Shown piece by piece: positions 25,827 through 35,646 of a stretch of DNA of 64,000 bases. The translations under genes were made by a program, and so were the position numbers. Source of the DNA: Rhodoferax aquaticus (lineage in GTDB: Bacteria; Pseudomonadota; Gammaproteobacteria; Burkholderiales; Burkholderiaceae_C). Under the pieces are notes generated by a model. That model searched no databases. It was not told the DNA's origin and saw nothing but the letters and a program-made list of their open reading frames with translations. The stretch is from assembly GCF_006974105.1 (NCBI RefSeq), contig NZ_CP036282.1, positions 1,364,001 to 1,428,000 of the forward strand, given 5' to 3'. How positions within the stretch are numbered: position 1 is the first letter of the stretch; the number at the start of each line of letters is the position of its first letter.

Positions 25827-28535
25827 TCAGTCGGCCAATGCGCGGTCTACCACCTCGCGTACGTCATTGCTGAGGTCCGCTTTGGCCGCGACCCGCACCA
25901 AGGCTTCACGCGCGGCGCTGCGGTAGGGTTCGGCCAGCTTTTTCCATCGGTCCATGGCGCGCGCCAAGCGTGCTGCCACTTGGGGGTTGATGGCGTCGAG
26001 CTCCATCACGCGCTCGCTCCAGAAGACATAGCCTGCGGCGTCCGCACGGTGAAAGCCGCCAGGGTTGCCACTGCAGTAGCTAAAGATCACGCTGCGGGCG
26101 CGGTTGGGGTTGCGGATGTTGAAGTCAGGGTGGCTGAGTAACTGGCGGACCGCGGGCAACACTTGGCCCCCACGATCGCTGGTCCCAGCTTGCAGCGCAA
26201 ACCACTTGTCTAGCACCAAGGCTTCGTCCTTGAACATGGCGTGGAAGCTCGCCAGTGCGGGCGCTGCCAAGGCATGGCCGCTGCCCACCAAGGCTTGCAG
26301 GGCGTTGAAGCGGTCTGTCATATTGCCCGCATCTTTGAAGCGCTGCAGCACCTTGCCCGGCCACACGGGGTCGCCGGACGCAGTGGCTGCCAGGCACAGG
26401 TAGCTCAGTGCCATGCCCGCCAAGGCGCGGCGGCCTGAGGACAGTGGGTCTGGACGGTAGGCGCCATTGTCTTTGTGGGTGGCGTAGGCCCATTCCCAAT
26501 CCGCTTGCAAGGCGGTGGCCAGTTGCAAGCGCATGCCTTCGCGCACGCTGTGAATGCGCTGCGGGTCTACCACGTCGAGCTGTTCAGCGATGTAAGTCTC
26601 TGAAGGCAGGGTGAGCACCAGCTCTTTGAATGCCGCGTCCAGCGTGGGGTGGCGCAGCACCTCGCGCATGGCGGCGATGTAAGCATCATTTAGGCCATTT
26701 ACGCCCGTGGAATCTGCGTGAGCAGCTATTGAATGTATAGCGCTTTGCAAAGCCAGGCGTTGACCCGCTTCCCAGCGGTTGAACGGGTCTGGGTCGTTGG
26801 CCAAGAGGGTGAGCAGTTCAGCGTCGCTGTAGTCGTAGTCCAGCACCACAGGTGCCGAGAAGCCGCGCAAGATGGATGGCACAGGTGCCTCTGCCACGTT
26901 CACAAAGGTGATGGACTGCGTGGCTTGCGTCAACACCAGCAGGTGGCTGTCAGCACCCGCCACGCTACCGTCTTGCAGTGCTAGAGGCAGAGCATTGCCG
27001 CTGGCGGCGCCCAGCAAACCGATGCTGACGGGAATGACAAACGGGGCTTTCTCGGCTTGGCCGGGCGTCGGTGCGCAGCTTTGGCTGAAATGAAGCGTGT
27101 AAGTTTGCGCTGCAGCGTCAAATTCGCCGCGCGCCGCCACGCGGGGGGTGCCTGCTTGGCTGTACCAGCGCTTGAACTGGGGCAGGTGTTGCGCCAGTGC
27201 GGAGCCGAGGTTGGCATCTGCAATGCTTTGCGCAAAGTCGTCGCAGGTGACGGCTTGGCCGTCAAAGCGCTCGAAGTACAGCTTCATGCCTTGCTCAAAG
27301 CCCTTGCGACTCGTGAGGGTCTGCATCATGCGCACGACCTCGGCACCTTTTTCGTAAATGGTGACGGTATAGAAGTTATTGATTTCAATGTAGCTGTCGG
27401 GCCGCACCGGGTGCGCCATGGGGCCTGCGTCTTCGGGGAACTGGGCGGTGCGCAGCACGCGCACGTCTTCAATGCGTTTGACCGCACGGGCACTGGCATC
27501 TGCGCACAGGTCTTGGCTGAACTCTTGGTCGCGGAACACGGTCAGGCCTTCTTTCAGGCTCAGCTGGAACCAGTCGCGGCATGTGATGCGGTTGCCCGTC
27601 CAGTTGTGGAAATACTCATGCCCCACCACGCTCTCGATGTTGGCGTAGTCCACATCGGTAGCAGTGGCCTGGTTCGCCAACACGTACTTGGTGTTGAAAA
27701 TGTTCAGGCCCTTGTTCTCCATGGCACCCATGTTGAAGTCGCTGGTGGCCACAATCATGAAGCGCTCCAGATCCAGCGGCAGGTTAAAGCGCGCTTCGTC
27801 CCAGGCCACAGATGCCATCAGGCTGTTCATGGCGTGCTCGGTCTTGTCCAGGTCGCCGGGGCGCACATAGACCTGTAGCAAATGGTCCGTGCCCGCGCGG
27901 CTGGTAATGCGCTGCTCGCGTGCGACCAATTGACCCGCGACCAAGGCAAACAAGTAGCAAGGTTTTTTGTGCGGGTCTACCCACTTCGCGAAGTGGCGGC
28001 CGTCTTCTAGGTCACCGCTGTCCACCAAGTTGCCGTTGGAGAGCAACACGGGGTATTTGGCTTTGTCTGCGCGCAGGGTGACGGTGTAGCTGGCCATCAC
28101 GTCCGGGCGGTCCAAGAAGTAAGTGATGCGTCTAAAGCCTTCGGCCTCACATTGGGTAAAGAAGGAATCGTTGCTCACATACAGACCCGACAGCGCCGTG
28201 TTTTTGCTGGGGTTGCAGGTGGTGAAAATTTCCAACGCAATGGGGTCGCTGCCTTCGGGCAGGTTTTCCAGCACCAAATGGTTGCCGTCCATCTTGAAGG
28301 TGGCGCCTTGGCCGTTGACCAAGACGCGCGCCAAGTTCAGTTCCTCGCCCACCAAGCGCAGGGCTTGCACCGGCACATCCGGGTTGCGGCACAAGGTCAT
28401 CTTATTGAGCACGCGGCTTTTGACAGGGTCTAGGTCAAAACTCAGGTCTACGGTGTCAATCCAGAATGCAGGTGCGGTGTAGTCCGCTCGCAAGACGGTG
28501 GTAGCGGGGCCGTGGCCCTCACGCAGTTGCAACAT
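25827..28535 (-). CDS. pepN: aminopeptidase N (M1 family)
   Basis: The 902-residue zinc peptidase has its start at 28535, since TGGAGAAAACCT precedes that ATG and an upstream TTG has no such site. [11 protein letters not shown] (substrate N-terminus binding) and [34 protein letters not shown] (HExxH plus E) place the active site near residue 290-325, as in E. coli PepN. A copy of the dispersed palindromic element lies in frame in the C-terminal helical domain. It encodes [15 protein letters not shown] at about residues 602-616, where relatives usually have a short linker. The start overlaps the upstream HAD gene by 17 bases. Confidence 0.95.
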   Translation of the reverse strand: MLQLREGHGPATTVLRADYTAPAFWIDTVDLSFDLDPVKSRVLNKMTLCRNPDVPVQALRLVGEELNLARVLVNGQGATFKMDGNHLVLENLPEGSDPIALEIFTTCNPSKNTALSGLYVSNDSFFTQCEAEGFRRITYFLDRPDVMASYTVTLRADKAKYPVLLSNGNLVDSGDLEDGRHFAKWVDPHKKPCYLFALVAGQLVAREQRITSRAGTDHLLQVYVRPGDLDKTEHAMNSLMASVAWDEARFNLPLDLERFMIVATSDFNMGAMENKGLNIFNTKYVLANQATATDVDYANIESVVGHEYFHNWTGNRITCRDWFQLSLKEGLTVFRDQEFSQDLCADASARAVKRIEDVRVLRTAQFPEDAGPMAHPVRPDSYIEINNFYTVTIYEKGAEVVRMMQTLTSRKGFEQGMKLYFERFDGQAVTCDDFAQSIADANLGSALAQHLPQFKRWYSQAGTPRVAARGEFDAAAQTYTLHFSQSCAPTPGQAEKAPFVIPVSIGLLGAASGNALPLALQDGSVAGADSHLLVLTQATQSITFVNVAEAPVPSILRGFSAPVVLDYDYSDAELLTLLANDPDPFNRWEAGQRLALQSAIHSIAAHADSTGVNGLNDAYIAAMREVLRHPTLDAAFKELVLTLPSETYIAEQLDVVDPQRIHSVREGMRLQLATALQADWEWAYATHKDNGAYRPDPLSSGRRALAGMALSYLCLAATASGDPVWPGKVLQRFKDAGNMTDRFNALQALVGSGHALAAPALASFHAMFKDEALVLDKWFALQAGTSDRGGQVLPAVRQLLSHPDFNIRNPNRARSVIFSYCSGNPGGFHRADAAGYVFWSERVMELDAINPQVAARLARAMDRWKKLAEPYRSAAREALVRVAAKADLSNDVREVVDRALAD
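26693..26741 (-). repeat. dispersed palindromic element inside pepN
   Basis: Read in the sense of pepN this 49-bp copy starts GCTATACATT, has ATAGC at 13-17, ACGCAGA at 23-29, GGGCG at 36-40 and ends AAATGGCC. It lacks nine bases (three codons) of the 58-bp form, so the reading frame is kept. It encodes [16 protein letters not shown]. Confidence 0.65.
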
Positions 28536-29193
28536 AGGTTTTCTCCAGAAATTTAGATTCAATCAATGCGCTGAAATCGGGTGCATAGGCCAACACATGC
28601 GGCCCCGCCAGTTCGCGGGCGCTATGGCTAGTGCCAATGCCAACGGCCTGCATGCCTGCGCGGCGCGCCGCCTCAATACCCAAGGGCGCATCTTCAAACA
28701 CCACGCATTGTGCAGGCGATACACCCAAACGGCGAGCAGCTTCCAAAAAGATCGCAGGCTCGGGCTTACCAGGCAAACCTTCGTCGCCCCGAACGATGAC
28801 GCTGGGCGCGTGGGCCATGCGCAAGTGGCTGAAGGCAAAGTCTACGTTGTGGCGGTCACCCGCCGTGCCCACCCCGATCGCCAAGCCCATTGCGCGGGCT
28901 TGCTCGGCAAAGGCACTAAAGCCCGCCACCTCCGCAAACTGCGGGCCAAACAAGGACCGGTACAGGGCTTCTTTTTCTTCAATGAAGGCCAGCGCATGTG
29001 CTTCAGGAATGTCCGCCTGAAACAGCTCGCGCATGCACTCCACGCCGTTGCGCCCGGTGGTGCGGCGCATCAGGTCGTCGATATCGACTTCCAGCCCTTG
29101 GCTGCGCGCAAACTCCGCCCAAGTGCGCCGGTGCGTTGGCATGGAGTCGATCATGGTGCCATCCATGTCGAAAATCAGAGCGGACAAGCGCAT
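28519..29193 (-). CDS. HAD-family phosphatase (beta-phosphoglucomutase-like)
   Basis: The 224-residue protein starts [21 protein letters not shown], with the two nucleophile-site aspartates of HAD motif I. It has a four-helix cap, IGVGTAGDRHN (motif II), GLPGKPEPAIFLEAARRLGV (motif III lysine) and CVVFEDAPLGIEAARRAGM (motif IV). The sugar-phosphatase branch is likely but the substrate cannot be read. Its start codon shares TAATG with the prfB stop and its end overlaps pepN, so prfB-HAD-pepN-fbp form a run of coupled genes. Confidence 0.9.
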   Translation of the reverse strand: MRLSALIFDMDGTMIDSMPTHRRTWAEFARSQGLEVDIDDLMRRTTGRNGVECMRELFQADIPEAHALAFIEEKEALYRSLFGPQFAEVAGFSAFAEQARAMGLAIGVGTAGDRHNVDFAFSHLRMAHAPSVIVRGDEGLPGKPEPAIFLEAARRLGVSPAQCVVFEDAPLGIEAARRAGMQAVGIGTSHSARELAGPHVLAYAPDFSALIESKFLEKTYVATA

Positions 29194-30297
29194 TACACGC
29201 CTTGCTTGAGGGACGCTTGGATGAAGATGTCCAGATCGCCGTCCAGCACCTTTTGCGTGGCTGACACTTCGACGTTCGTGCGCAAGTCTTTGATGCGGCT
29301 GTTGTCCAGCACATAGGAGCGGATTTGGTGGCCCCAGCCTACGTCGGTCTTGGTGTCTTCCAGCTTTTGCTGGGCTTCTTGCTGCTTGCGCAACTCAAAG
29401 TCATACAAGCGGCTGCGCAAGCGCTTCCACGCCACGTCGCGGTTGCTGTGCTGGCTTCGACCGTCTTGGCACTGCACCACAATGCCCGTGGGGATGTGGG
29501 TCAAACGCACGGCGGAGTCGGTCTTGTTGATGTGCTGACCACCCGCACCACTGGCGCGGAAAGTGTCGGTTCGCACATCAGAGGGGTTGATTTCGATCTC
29601 AATGGAGTCGTCAATCTCGGGGTACACAAAGATGGACGCAAATGAGGTGTGGCGACCGCCCGACGAGTCAAACGGGCTCTTGCGCACCAAGCGGTGCACA
29701 CCGGTCTCGGTGCGCAGCAGGCCAAAGGCATATTCGCCTTCGATCTTGATGGTGGCGCCTTTGATGCCTGCGGTGTCGCCAGCGGTTTCGTCTTCCACAA
29801 TGGTTTTAAATCCCTTGCGTTCTGCGTACTTGAGGTACTGGCGCAGCAGCATGCTGGCCCAGTCGCATGCCTCGGTACCACCAGCACCGGCTTGGATGTC
29901 CAAGAAGCAGTTCAGCGGGTCTGCCGGGTTGTTGAACATGCGGCGGAATTCCAGCCCTTCGATGATGGTGGCCAGTTTGGCGCCTTCACCTTCGATGGTG
30001 AGCAAGCCAGCTTCGTCGCCGTCTTCCTTGGACATCTCATACAGCTCGGAGTTGTCCGCCAATTCACGAGAGAGGTCGTCCAGGGTGACGACCACGCTGT
30101 CGAGGGCTTTCTTCTCTTTGCCCAGTTCTTGGGCGCGTTTGGGGTCGTTCCAAACGGTGGGATCTTCTAGGGATGCGTTAACCGTGCGCAGGCGCTCTGA
30201 CTTAGCAGCGTAGTCAAAGATACCCCCGTAACTCGAGCGTGCGTGCGCTCAAGTCGTTGAGTTGGGAGCCAATGAGGTTGATGCGTTCGATATCCAT
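29193..30297 (-). CDS. prfB: peptide chain release factor 2, expressed by programmed +1 frameshift
   Basis: Two frames join. Codons 1-27 start at the ATG at 30297 ([20 protein letters not shown]...) and reach an in-frame TGA at 30214-30216. Skipping base 30216 continues in the +1 frame from 30215 to 29193, giving 367 residues. The slippery sequence CTT TGA C is preceded by CGGGGGTAT, the Shine-Dalgarno-like stimulator known from E. coli prfB. Downstream are the domain 2 anticodon-like [21 protein letters not shown] and the peptidyl-hydrolysis motif [18 protein letters not shown]2 reads UGA and UAA, so its own level controls the frameshift. Confidence 0.95.
30213..30226 (-). promoter_or_regulatory. 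programmed +1 frameshift site of prfB
   Basis: On the minus strand the sequence is GGGGGTATCTTTGA followed by C. The G-run pairs with the 16S anti-Shine-Dalgarno, the ribosome stalls at UGA and slips from CUU to UUU, then reads GAC. Without the slip a 27-residue peptide results. Confidence 0.92.
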
Positions 30298-30337
30298 GGG
30301 GTGTCCTGACGGTGGTGCGTGTAGTTAACCCGCTATT

Positions 30338-31435
30338 TTAGTTGCCACCTGCTGTACTGAGGGCTTGACTCTCAAACGTCACGATATGGTCGACCTCTGG
30401 GCGTATGCCGATCCACTCGCCGATGCGGTGGTTGTGGTGGCTCGGGACGTGGGCCAGCACGGTTTCGCCCGTGAGCAGTTGCAGGCTGTAGAGGAACTCA
30501 TTGCCCCGAAAGGCTTTGGTCAGAATCTTCGCTTTGACCGGTGCGGCGTCGTCATGCACGATGTCGTCGGCCCGCAGCAAGATGTCACAGGGGCCGAGCG
30601 CCAGGCGGTCTTGTTCCTGTTGGTGGATTCCATGTAAAGCGCCCAAGGGCGTCACCACATGCTTGTGGGGCACGCCATGTTCCTCGTGCAGTTCCACATG
30701 CGCTGGCGTGAACACGCCATGGCCTATGAAATCCGCAACAAAGCGCGTTGCCGGGCGGTGGTACAGGGTGTAGGCGTCCGCCCATTGGTGCAACTGCCCT
30801 TGCTGCATAACGCCAATGCGGTCGCCAATGGCAAACGCCTCCAACTGGTCATGGGTGACAAACAGGGCGGTGGCTCCGGCGGCCTTAAGAATAGTGCGCA
30901 GCTCTTGGGCCAAGCGTTCCCGCAGGTCCACATCCAAGTTGGAAAAGGGCTCGTCTAGCAGCAGCAGCTTTGGCTTGGGGGCCAGTGCCCGTGCAAGTGC
31001 CACGCGTTGCTGTTGACCACCCGATAGCTCGTGCGGATAGCGGCTGGCATGGCTTTGCAAGCCCACCAATTGCAGCACTTCCAGAATGCGGGCCTGGCGC
31101 TGGGGCTTGCTCCATGCGTGAATGCCAAAGCCTATGTTTTGGTCTACGGTCATGTGCGGAAACAGCGCGTAGTCTTGGAACACCATGCCCATTTCGCGCT
31201 GCTCTGCGGGCAGTGCGTGCTGGGCACTGCTGACGGTAATGCCATTGAGTCTGATATGGCCACTGTGCGTGGACTCCAATCCAGCAATGGCGCGCAGCAG
31301 GGTGGTCTTGCCGCAACCAGAGGGGCCAATGAGTACACCTATCTCGCCCACCTTGAGGCCAAAACTCACGGCGTCCACCGCAGGTGGCAGGGATGCGCGG
31401 TAGCGCACACTAAGGGCTTCAAGTTCTAAGTACAT
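30338..31435 (-). CDS. fbpC: ferric-iron-type ABC transporter ATP-binding protein
   Basis: The 365-residue ATPase has Walker A GPSGCGKTTLLRAIAGL (about 37-53), LSGGQQQRVALARALAPKPKLLLLDEPFSNLD and H-loop LFVTHDQLEA. A C-terminal TOBE-like regulatory domain follows (residues about 245-365), as in FbpC/PotA. It pairs with the permease and iron-binding protein encoded on either strand next door. It is divergent from fbpB with 63 bases between the starts. Confidence 0.9.
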   Translation of the reverse strand: MYLELEALSVRYRASLPPAVDAVSFGLKVGEIGVLIGPSGCGKTTLLRAIAGLESTHSGHIRLNGITVSSAQHALPAEQREMGMVFQDYALFPHMTVDQNIGFGIHAWSKPQRQARILEVLQLVGLQSHASRYPHELSGGQQQRVALARALAPKPKLLLLDEPFSNLDVDLRERLAQELRTILKAAGATALFVTHDQLEAFAIGDRIGVMQQGQLHQWADAYTLYHRPATRFVADFIGHGVFTPAHVELHEEHGVPHKHVVTPLGALHGIHQQEQDRLALGPCDILLRADDIVHDDAAPVKAKILTKAFRGNEFLYSLQLLTGETVLAHVPSHHNHRIGEWIGIRPEVDHIVTFESQALSTAGGN

Positions 31436-31441
31436 GCCTGA

Positions 31442-31461
31442 AATTGTAGGTACTTACAATT
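31442..31461. promoter_or_regulatory. dyad in the fbpC-fbpB intergenic region, partly Fur-like
   Basis: AATTGTA-ggtact-TACAATT is a perfect inverted repeat with seven-base arms. Read on the minus strand the adjoining AATGAGAAT matches a Fur-box half-site, so iron repression of both divergent genes is plausible. Confidence 0.4.
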
Positions 31462-31498
31462 CTCATTCGCAGTCTGAGGGCTTGGCCCCGTTCATCTC

Positions 31499-33181
31499 TT
31501 GAGGTCTTTGCCAGCCGTGTTTCTAGCCGTGCCCACTGTTTCATCATTTGTCCAAGGTTTTGGTTTTCGCAAGGTGCTCTCTGCCGTGCCTTTGCTGCTG
31601 ATGGGGGCATTGGTGGCCTTGCCCGTGGTGTCTTTGGCTATTGCGGTGTTTCGCCAAGATGCGGTCAGTGCCTCCTTGTTGCGTGAAATGGCGGGTTCGG
31701 TATTGCCCCAGTACGGGCTGACGACCGTGGTGCTCAGCGTATGCGTAGCCCTTGGCGTGGCGTTGGTGGGGGTGCTGAGTGCCTGCGCCGTGGCGTTGTT
31801 TGACTTCAAGGGGCGGCGGGTCTGGGAGTGGGCCTTGCTCCTGCCCTTGGCCATACCGTCTTACGTGGTTGCTTATGCGTACACCGACTTTTTGCAGTTC
31901 AGTGGCCCCGCGCAGACCTGGATGCGCCACGCGTTTGGCCTAGAGGGCCGCCTTTTGCCAGAAGTGCGTAGCTTGGGCGGTGCGGTCGCGGTGTTTGTGT
32001 TTACCTTGTATCCCTATGTCTACCTGCTGGTGCGTGTGGCATTGCTCAGCCGTGCTGCGCATTTGATGGAAGCCGCCAAGCTCATGGGCGCCTCCTTGCG
32101 CCGGCGCATCGTGACGATTGCGCTTCCACTGGCGCGCCCTTCCTTGGTGGCAGGCACGGCCTTGGCCTTGATGGAGACGCTGGCGGACTACGGAGTTTCT
32201 AGCTACTTTGGCATCCAAACCTTTACGGCTGGCATCTACAAAGCGTGGTTGGTGCTAGACAGCCCCATTGCAGCGGCCCAGCTGGCTACGGTGCTGTTGG
32301 TGGTCATGGCCTTGCTGCTGACTGCGGAGTCCCATGCCCGCAAGCGCTTGCGCTTTGTGGACGCCAAGGCACGCTTGTCGCAAGCGCAGCCCGTCGTGTT
32401 GGCGGGAGCGCGGGCCGCTTGGGCCACGCTGGTGTGTGCTGTGCCCGTGCTTCTAGGCTTCGTTTTGCCCGTGCTGTGTATGCTGCGCCCGCTGTTGCAA
32501 GCCTGGGGCAGTGAGGAAAGCCCCTTACCCTGGGCCAGTTTTGTAGGGTGGAGTTGGAATAGTTTTCAGCTCGCTAGCGGTACGGCCATCTTGACCACGG
32601 CCATCGCCCTGGGCTTGGCGTTTGCCCAGCGCCGTGTGCCCAACGCCTTGACCCGCGGCGTGGTCAAGGTCGCGGGTATGGGCTATGCCATTCCGGGTGC
32701 GGTGGTGGTGGTGGGTTTACTCATACCTGTAGCGTGGGTGCAGCACACCTGGCCCGCGTGGGGCGTGGGTTACTGGATCAGCACCACCGTGCTGGGGGTG
32801 GTGTGGGCGTATGTGGTGCGTTTTTGTGCCGTGGCTTTGCAGTCGGTGCAAAGTGGCTATGCCCAAGTACCGGTGAGCTTGGACGAAACAGCGCGCATGC
32901 AGGGCGTAGGGGGCTGGCGGCTGTGGTCGCGGGTGCATATGCCCTTGCTCATGCGCAGCAGCGTGGTCGCTGGCTTGTTGGTGTTTGTGGACGTGATGAA
33001 GGAGCTGCCCGCCACCTTGGTGCTACGCCCCTTTGACCATGACACCTTGGCGGTGGTGACCTTCCAACTGGCCAAAGACGAGCGCTTGGGCGAGGCGGCC
33101 TTGCCTGCGTTGATGCTCGTCTTGGTCGGGTTGATCCCGGTGATTTTGCTCAGCCGTACCCTCAATAAAAAAATGGTCTGA
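31499..33181 (+). CDS. fbpB: ferric-iron-type ABC transporter permease (fused double permease)
   Basis: The 560-residue protein has about twelve membrane helices in two homologous halves, as in FbpB/AfuB. Each half contains the EAA loop that contacts the ATPase: MEAAKLMGASLRRRIVTIALPLARPSLVAGTALALMETLADYG in the first, LDETARMQGVGGWRLWSRVHMPLLMRSSVVAGLLVFVDVMKELPATL in the second. The start is uncertain: TTG 31499 gives the longest frame, while GTG at 31517 or 31529 are alternatives. The gene ends convergently against fbpA, sharing a terminator hairpin. Confidence 0.9.
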   Translation: MRSLPAVFLAVPTVSSFVQGFGFRKVLSAVPLLLMGALVALPVVSLAIAVFRQDAVSASLLREMAGSVLPQYGLTTVVLSVCVALGVALVGVLSACAVALFDFKGRRVWEWALLLPLAIPSYVVAYAYTDFLQFSGPAQTWMRHAFGLEGRLLPEVRSLGGAVAVFVFTLYPYVYLLVRVALLSRAAHLMEAAKLMGASLRRRIVTIALPLARPSLVAGTALALMETLADYGVSSYFGIQTFTAGIYKAWLVLDSPIAAAQLATVLLVVMALLLTAESHARKRLRFVDAKARLSQAQPVVLAGARAAWATLVCAVPVLLGFVLPVLCMLRPLLQAWGSEESPLPWASFVGWSWNSFQLASGTAILTTAIALGLAFAQRRVPNALTRGVVKVAGMGYAIPGAVVVVGLLIPVAWVQHTWPAWGVGYWISTTVLGVVWAYVVRFCAVALQSVQSGYAQVPVSLDETARMQGVGGWRLWSRVHMPLLMRSSVVAGLLVFVDVMKELPATLVLRPFDHDTLAVVTFQLAKDERLGEAALPALMLVLVGLIPVILLSRTLNKKMV

Positions 33182-33204
33182 ATACACCGAGGTATTCAGA
33201 CCAT
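33165..33204 (-). terminator. terminator of fbpA, overlapping the end of fbpB
   Basis: The 13-bp perfect stem ATGGTCTGAATAC/GTATTCAGACCAT (33173-33185, 33192-33204) has a six-base loop. On the minus strand it is followed by a T-rich tract. The stem includes the fbpB stop codon, and read on the plus strand the same hairpin may also stop fbpB transcripts. Confidence 0.85.
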
Positions 33205-33242
33205 CTACCGCTCAACGGTAGGGATTTGTCAGACGACTAGGC

Positions 33243-34298
33243 TTATTTGTAGCCCACGCGGTCCAGCATTTGCTGGACTTTCACTTGGTTCATACCGACC
33301 ACGCTGACCGGAATAGTTTCAGACTTGAAACCACCCCCTGACAGACTTTCCAACGCAGGGTTGCTGATCTTCACGCCTTTGGCCGTGGGCCACTCGTTAT
33401 TGCCGTTGGCAAAGTAGTCTTGGGCTTGCGCACCGGCCAAGAATTCCAAAAACTGCTGGGCGTAGACCGCATTCTTGGTGTTCTTGGCAATCGCTCCGCC
33501 TGCAATGTTGACATGGGTGCCCCAACTCGTCTGGTTGGGGAACACAACGCCCACCTTGTCCATCACGGCGCGGTCTTCGGGCTTGTCGCTGCGCATCAAG
33601 CGCGCCAGATAGTAGGTGTTGGTGAGGGCCACGCCACATTCACCCGAGGCAGTGGCTTTGATTTGGTCGGTATCACCACCCACCGGGTTGCGGGCCATGT
33701 TGGCCACCAAGCCTTTGAGCCACGTTTCAGTGGCTGCGCTGCCTAAGTGTTCATTCATGGCACCGAACAGGCTTAAGTTGTAGGGGTGCGAGCCCGAGCG
33801 GGTGCACAGCTGACCTTTGAGTTTGGCATCCGCCAGCTTTTCATAGGTGTCTACGCTGTCCTTGGCAATGCGTGCCTTGTTGTACACCACGACCCGTGCG
33901 CGCGTGCTAAATCCATACCAGTAGGTACCTTCTGCCGTTGCTTTGCCGCGCAAGTTGCTAGGGATCGTGTCGTCCAGCAGCTTGGAGCGCACGGGGGCAA
34001 ACAAGCCGTCTACTTCTGCGCGCCATAGGCGCGATGCATCTACCAGTAGCACCACGTCAGCAGGGGATGCCGTGCCTTCGGCTTTGAGCCGCTGCAAGAT
34101 GCCTGCATCGTCCGCATCTACCCGCTTGATTTGGATGCCGGTGGCTTGCGTGAAGGCTCCGTAGAGCTGGGCATCGCCTGCATAGTGGCGGGCGGAATAG
34201 ATATTGAGCACCTTTTCTTGCGCCATGGCCGAGGGCATGGCAACGGAGCCAAGCAGGGCGCATGCAAGCGCGAGCTTGCTAAAAAGTGGTTGTGACAT
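33243..34298 (-). CDS. fbpA: ferric-iron periplasmic binding protein
   Basis: The 351-residue protein has a signal peptide (MSQPLFSKLALACALLGSVAMPSAMA). The mature part begins QEKVLNIYSARHYAGDAQLYGAFTQATGIQIKRV, typical of FbpA/AfuA iron-binding proteins. The YW/Y-Y iron ligands are represented by TNTYYLARLM (about residue 235). It delivers Fe(III) to FbpB/FbpC. A Fur-box-like dyad lies 33 bases upstream of the start. Confidence 0.93.
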   Translation of the reverse strand: MSQPLFSKLALACALLGSVAMPSAMAQEKVLNIYSARHYAGDAQLYGAFTQATGIQIKRVDADDAGILQRLKAEGTASPADVVLLVDASRLWRAEVDGLFAPVRSKLLDDTIPSNLRGKATAEGTYWYGFSTRARVVVYNKARIAKDSVDTYEKLADAKLKGQLCTRSGSHPYNLSLFGAMNEHLGSAATETWLKGLVANMARNPVGGDTDQIKATASGECGVALTNTYYLARLMRSDKPEDRAVMDKVGVVFPNQTSWGTHVNIAGGAIAKNTKNAVYAQQFLEFLAGAQAQDYFANGNNEWPTAKGVKISNPALESLSGGGFKSETIPVSVVGMNQVKVQQMLDRVGYK

Positions 34299-34330
34299 GG
34301 GAGCGACTTCCTTATCTGATTGCTAATGGT

Positions 34331-34349
34331 AATGAGAAACGTTCTTATT
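34331..34349 (-). promoter_or_regulatory. Fur-box-like operator upstream of fbpA
   Basis: AATGAGAA-acg-TTCTTATT is a dyad with seven of eight arm positions matching. It closely follows the Fur consensus form AATGAGAAT/ATTCTCATT, just upstream of the iron-binding-protein gene. Confidence 0.65.
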
Positions 34350-34534
34350 CTAGAAAAATGACAATGAACCCTAGACCTTGCAGGGTTATGGTTGCTGCCA
34401 CGCCAGGCGCTGGTGCGAAGTGAGTCGTTTGAGTGCAGGGGCCATAGCGTCTTTACAGTGGCCCGTCAGAGGCTTGGGTGCTGTGGGCATAGCACTTGGA
34501 AGTGCCAGACAAAGCCTGTTTTAGGAGCGCGGAT

Positions 34535-34729
34535 GTGACATCCTTTCCTTGGACCTTGATAGGTTTGCTTTTATGCAACTGCGCTGCGGCACAGACGGTG
34601 TCGCTGGTGTCTGGTGACGACTATGCTCCGTATGCCGACAGCAAATTGCCACACGGCGGGCCGCCCCTCACCCTGACGCCGCTCTACCTGCTGGCCTCCG
34701 TGTGCGGGTCCAACACGCTTAGGCGATAA
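34535..34729 (+). pseudogene. 5' fragment of an extracellular solute-binding protein gene
   Basis: From a GTG preceded by TTAGGAGCGC the frame encodes a signal-peptide-like start (TSFPWTLIGLLLCNCAAAQ), then TVSLVSGDDYAPYADSKLPHGG, the usual N-terminal strand of amino-acid-type periplasmic binding proteins. It then loses similarity and ends after 64 codons against the hydrolase gene. The remaining roughly 200 residues are missing, so this is a truncated remnant. The 34350-34534 stretch before it holds nothing recognised. Confidence 0.6.
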
Positions 34730-35621
34730 ACGATTCAATCATCGCGGCCAGCACCTCCGGCTGGTCGTGGTGCATCATGTGGCCGGCATCTTCAATGCGG
34801 CCAATTTGCACGTTGGGCACCGACTTCATGCGCTCGTGGTACTGGGCCAGGGTGAACTTGCCTTTCCACCACATCTCCAAGCTGTTGTCAGAGGCTTCCA
34901 CGGCCAGCACTGGCATGCTGATGCGCTGGTAAATGGCCAGCACTTCTTCCACCCGGTACAGCTGCGCGTTGCTGATCTTGTGCGCTGCTTGGCCCAAGAT
35001 GCTCCAGGTGCCATCCGCATTTTCTTGTGCCCAGTGGGTGGCGAGCCAGTTGGCTTTGTCAGCGCCCAAGCGGGGGTTGGTTTTCATGAGCCGGCGGGCC
35101 ACGCCAGCGGCGGAGTCATAGCTCTTGAGTTCCATCTCCCCTTGGTGCAGTTTTTTAAGCTCATTCATCCATTGCGCATAGCGGGCGGGGGCTTGGTCGG
35201 GCGTGGTGGCAGGCATGCCAAAGCCCTCAAGGTTGACGAGTCGGCGAATGCGCTCGGGGCGCACGCCCGCGTAAATCATCACCACATTGCCGCCCAGGCT
35301 GTGGCCCACCAAATTCACTTGCTGCTGGGGCGCGTAGTGGTCCAGCAAAAAGTCCAGGTCGGCCAAATAGTCGGGGAACCAGTAGTTGTCCACCGGGCCA
35401 GAACTGGTCTTGCCGTAGCCACGCCAGTCGGGCGCAATGATGTAGTGGTCTTGCGCAAACGCGTCCACCACAAACTGATAACTGGCGGCCACGTCCATCC
35501 AACCGTGCACCATCACCAACGGTGTTTTGTGGGGGGCTGGTTCACCCCACACCTGCACATGGTAGGTAAGGTTACGTATGGGGACAAACTCGCTGCGGGC
35601 AATCTTTTTAACTTGGTACAT
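34719..35621 (-). CDS. alpha/beta hydrolase
   Basis: The protein has 300 residues from the ATG at 35621 (MYQVKKIARSEFVPIRNLTYHVQVWGEP); ATGs at 35633 and 35648 are in frame, the last overlapping the divergent acs start. The fold shows VMVHGWMDVAASYQFV (oxyanion region), APDWRGYGKTS, nucleophile elbow LVGHSLGGNV (serine) and a late AGHMMHHDQP histidine. Esterase or lipase-like activity is likely; the substrate is unknown. It is divergent from the acyl-CoA synthetase gene. Confidence 0.9.
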   Translation of the reverse strand: MYQVKKIARSEFVPIRNLTYHVQVWGEPAPHKTPLVMVHGWMDVAASYQFVVDAFAQDHYIIAPDWRGYGKTSSGPVDNYWFPDYLADLDFLLDHYAPQQQVNLVGHSLGGNVVMIYAGVRPERIRRLVNLEGFGMPATTPDQAPARYAQWMNELKKLHQGEMELKSYDSAAGVARRLMKTNPRLGADKANWLATHWAQENADGTWSILGQAAHKISNAQLYRVEEVLAIYQRISMPVLAVEASDNSLEMWWKGKFTLAQYHERMKSVPNVQIGRIEDAGHMMHHDQPEVLAAMIESFIA

Positions 35622-35646
35622 TCGGCCCATCATAAGGAAGACATTC

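Noticed and set aside
28536..28562. N-terminal extension of PepN from a TTG at 28562
   Set aside because: The extension contains the Shine-Dalgarno sequence of the ATG at 28535 and has no family similarity.
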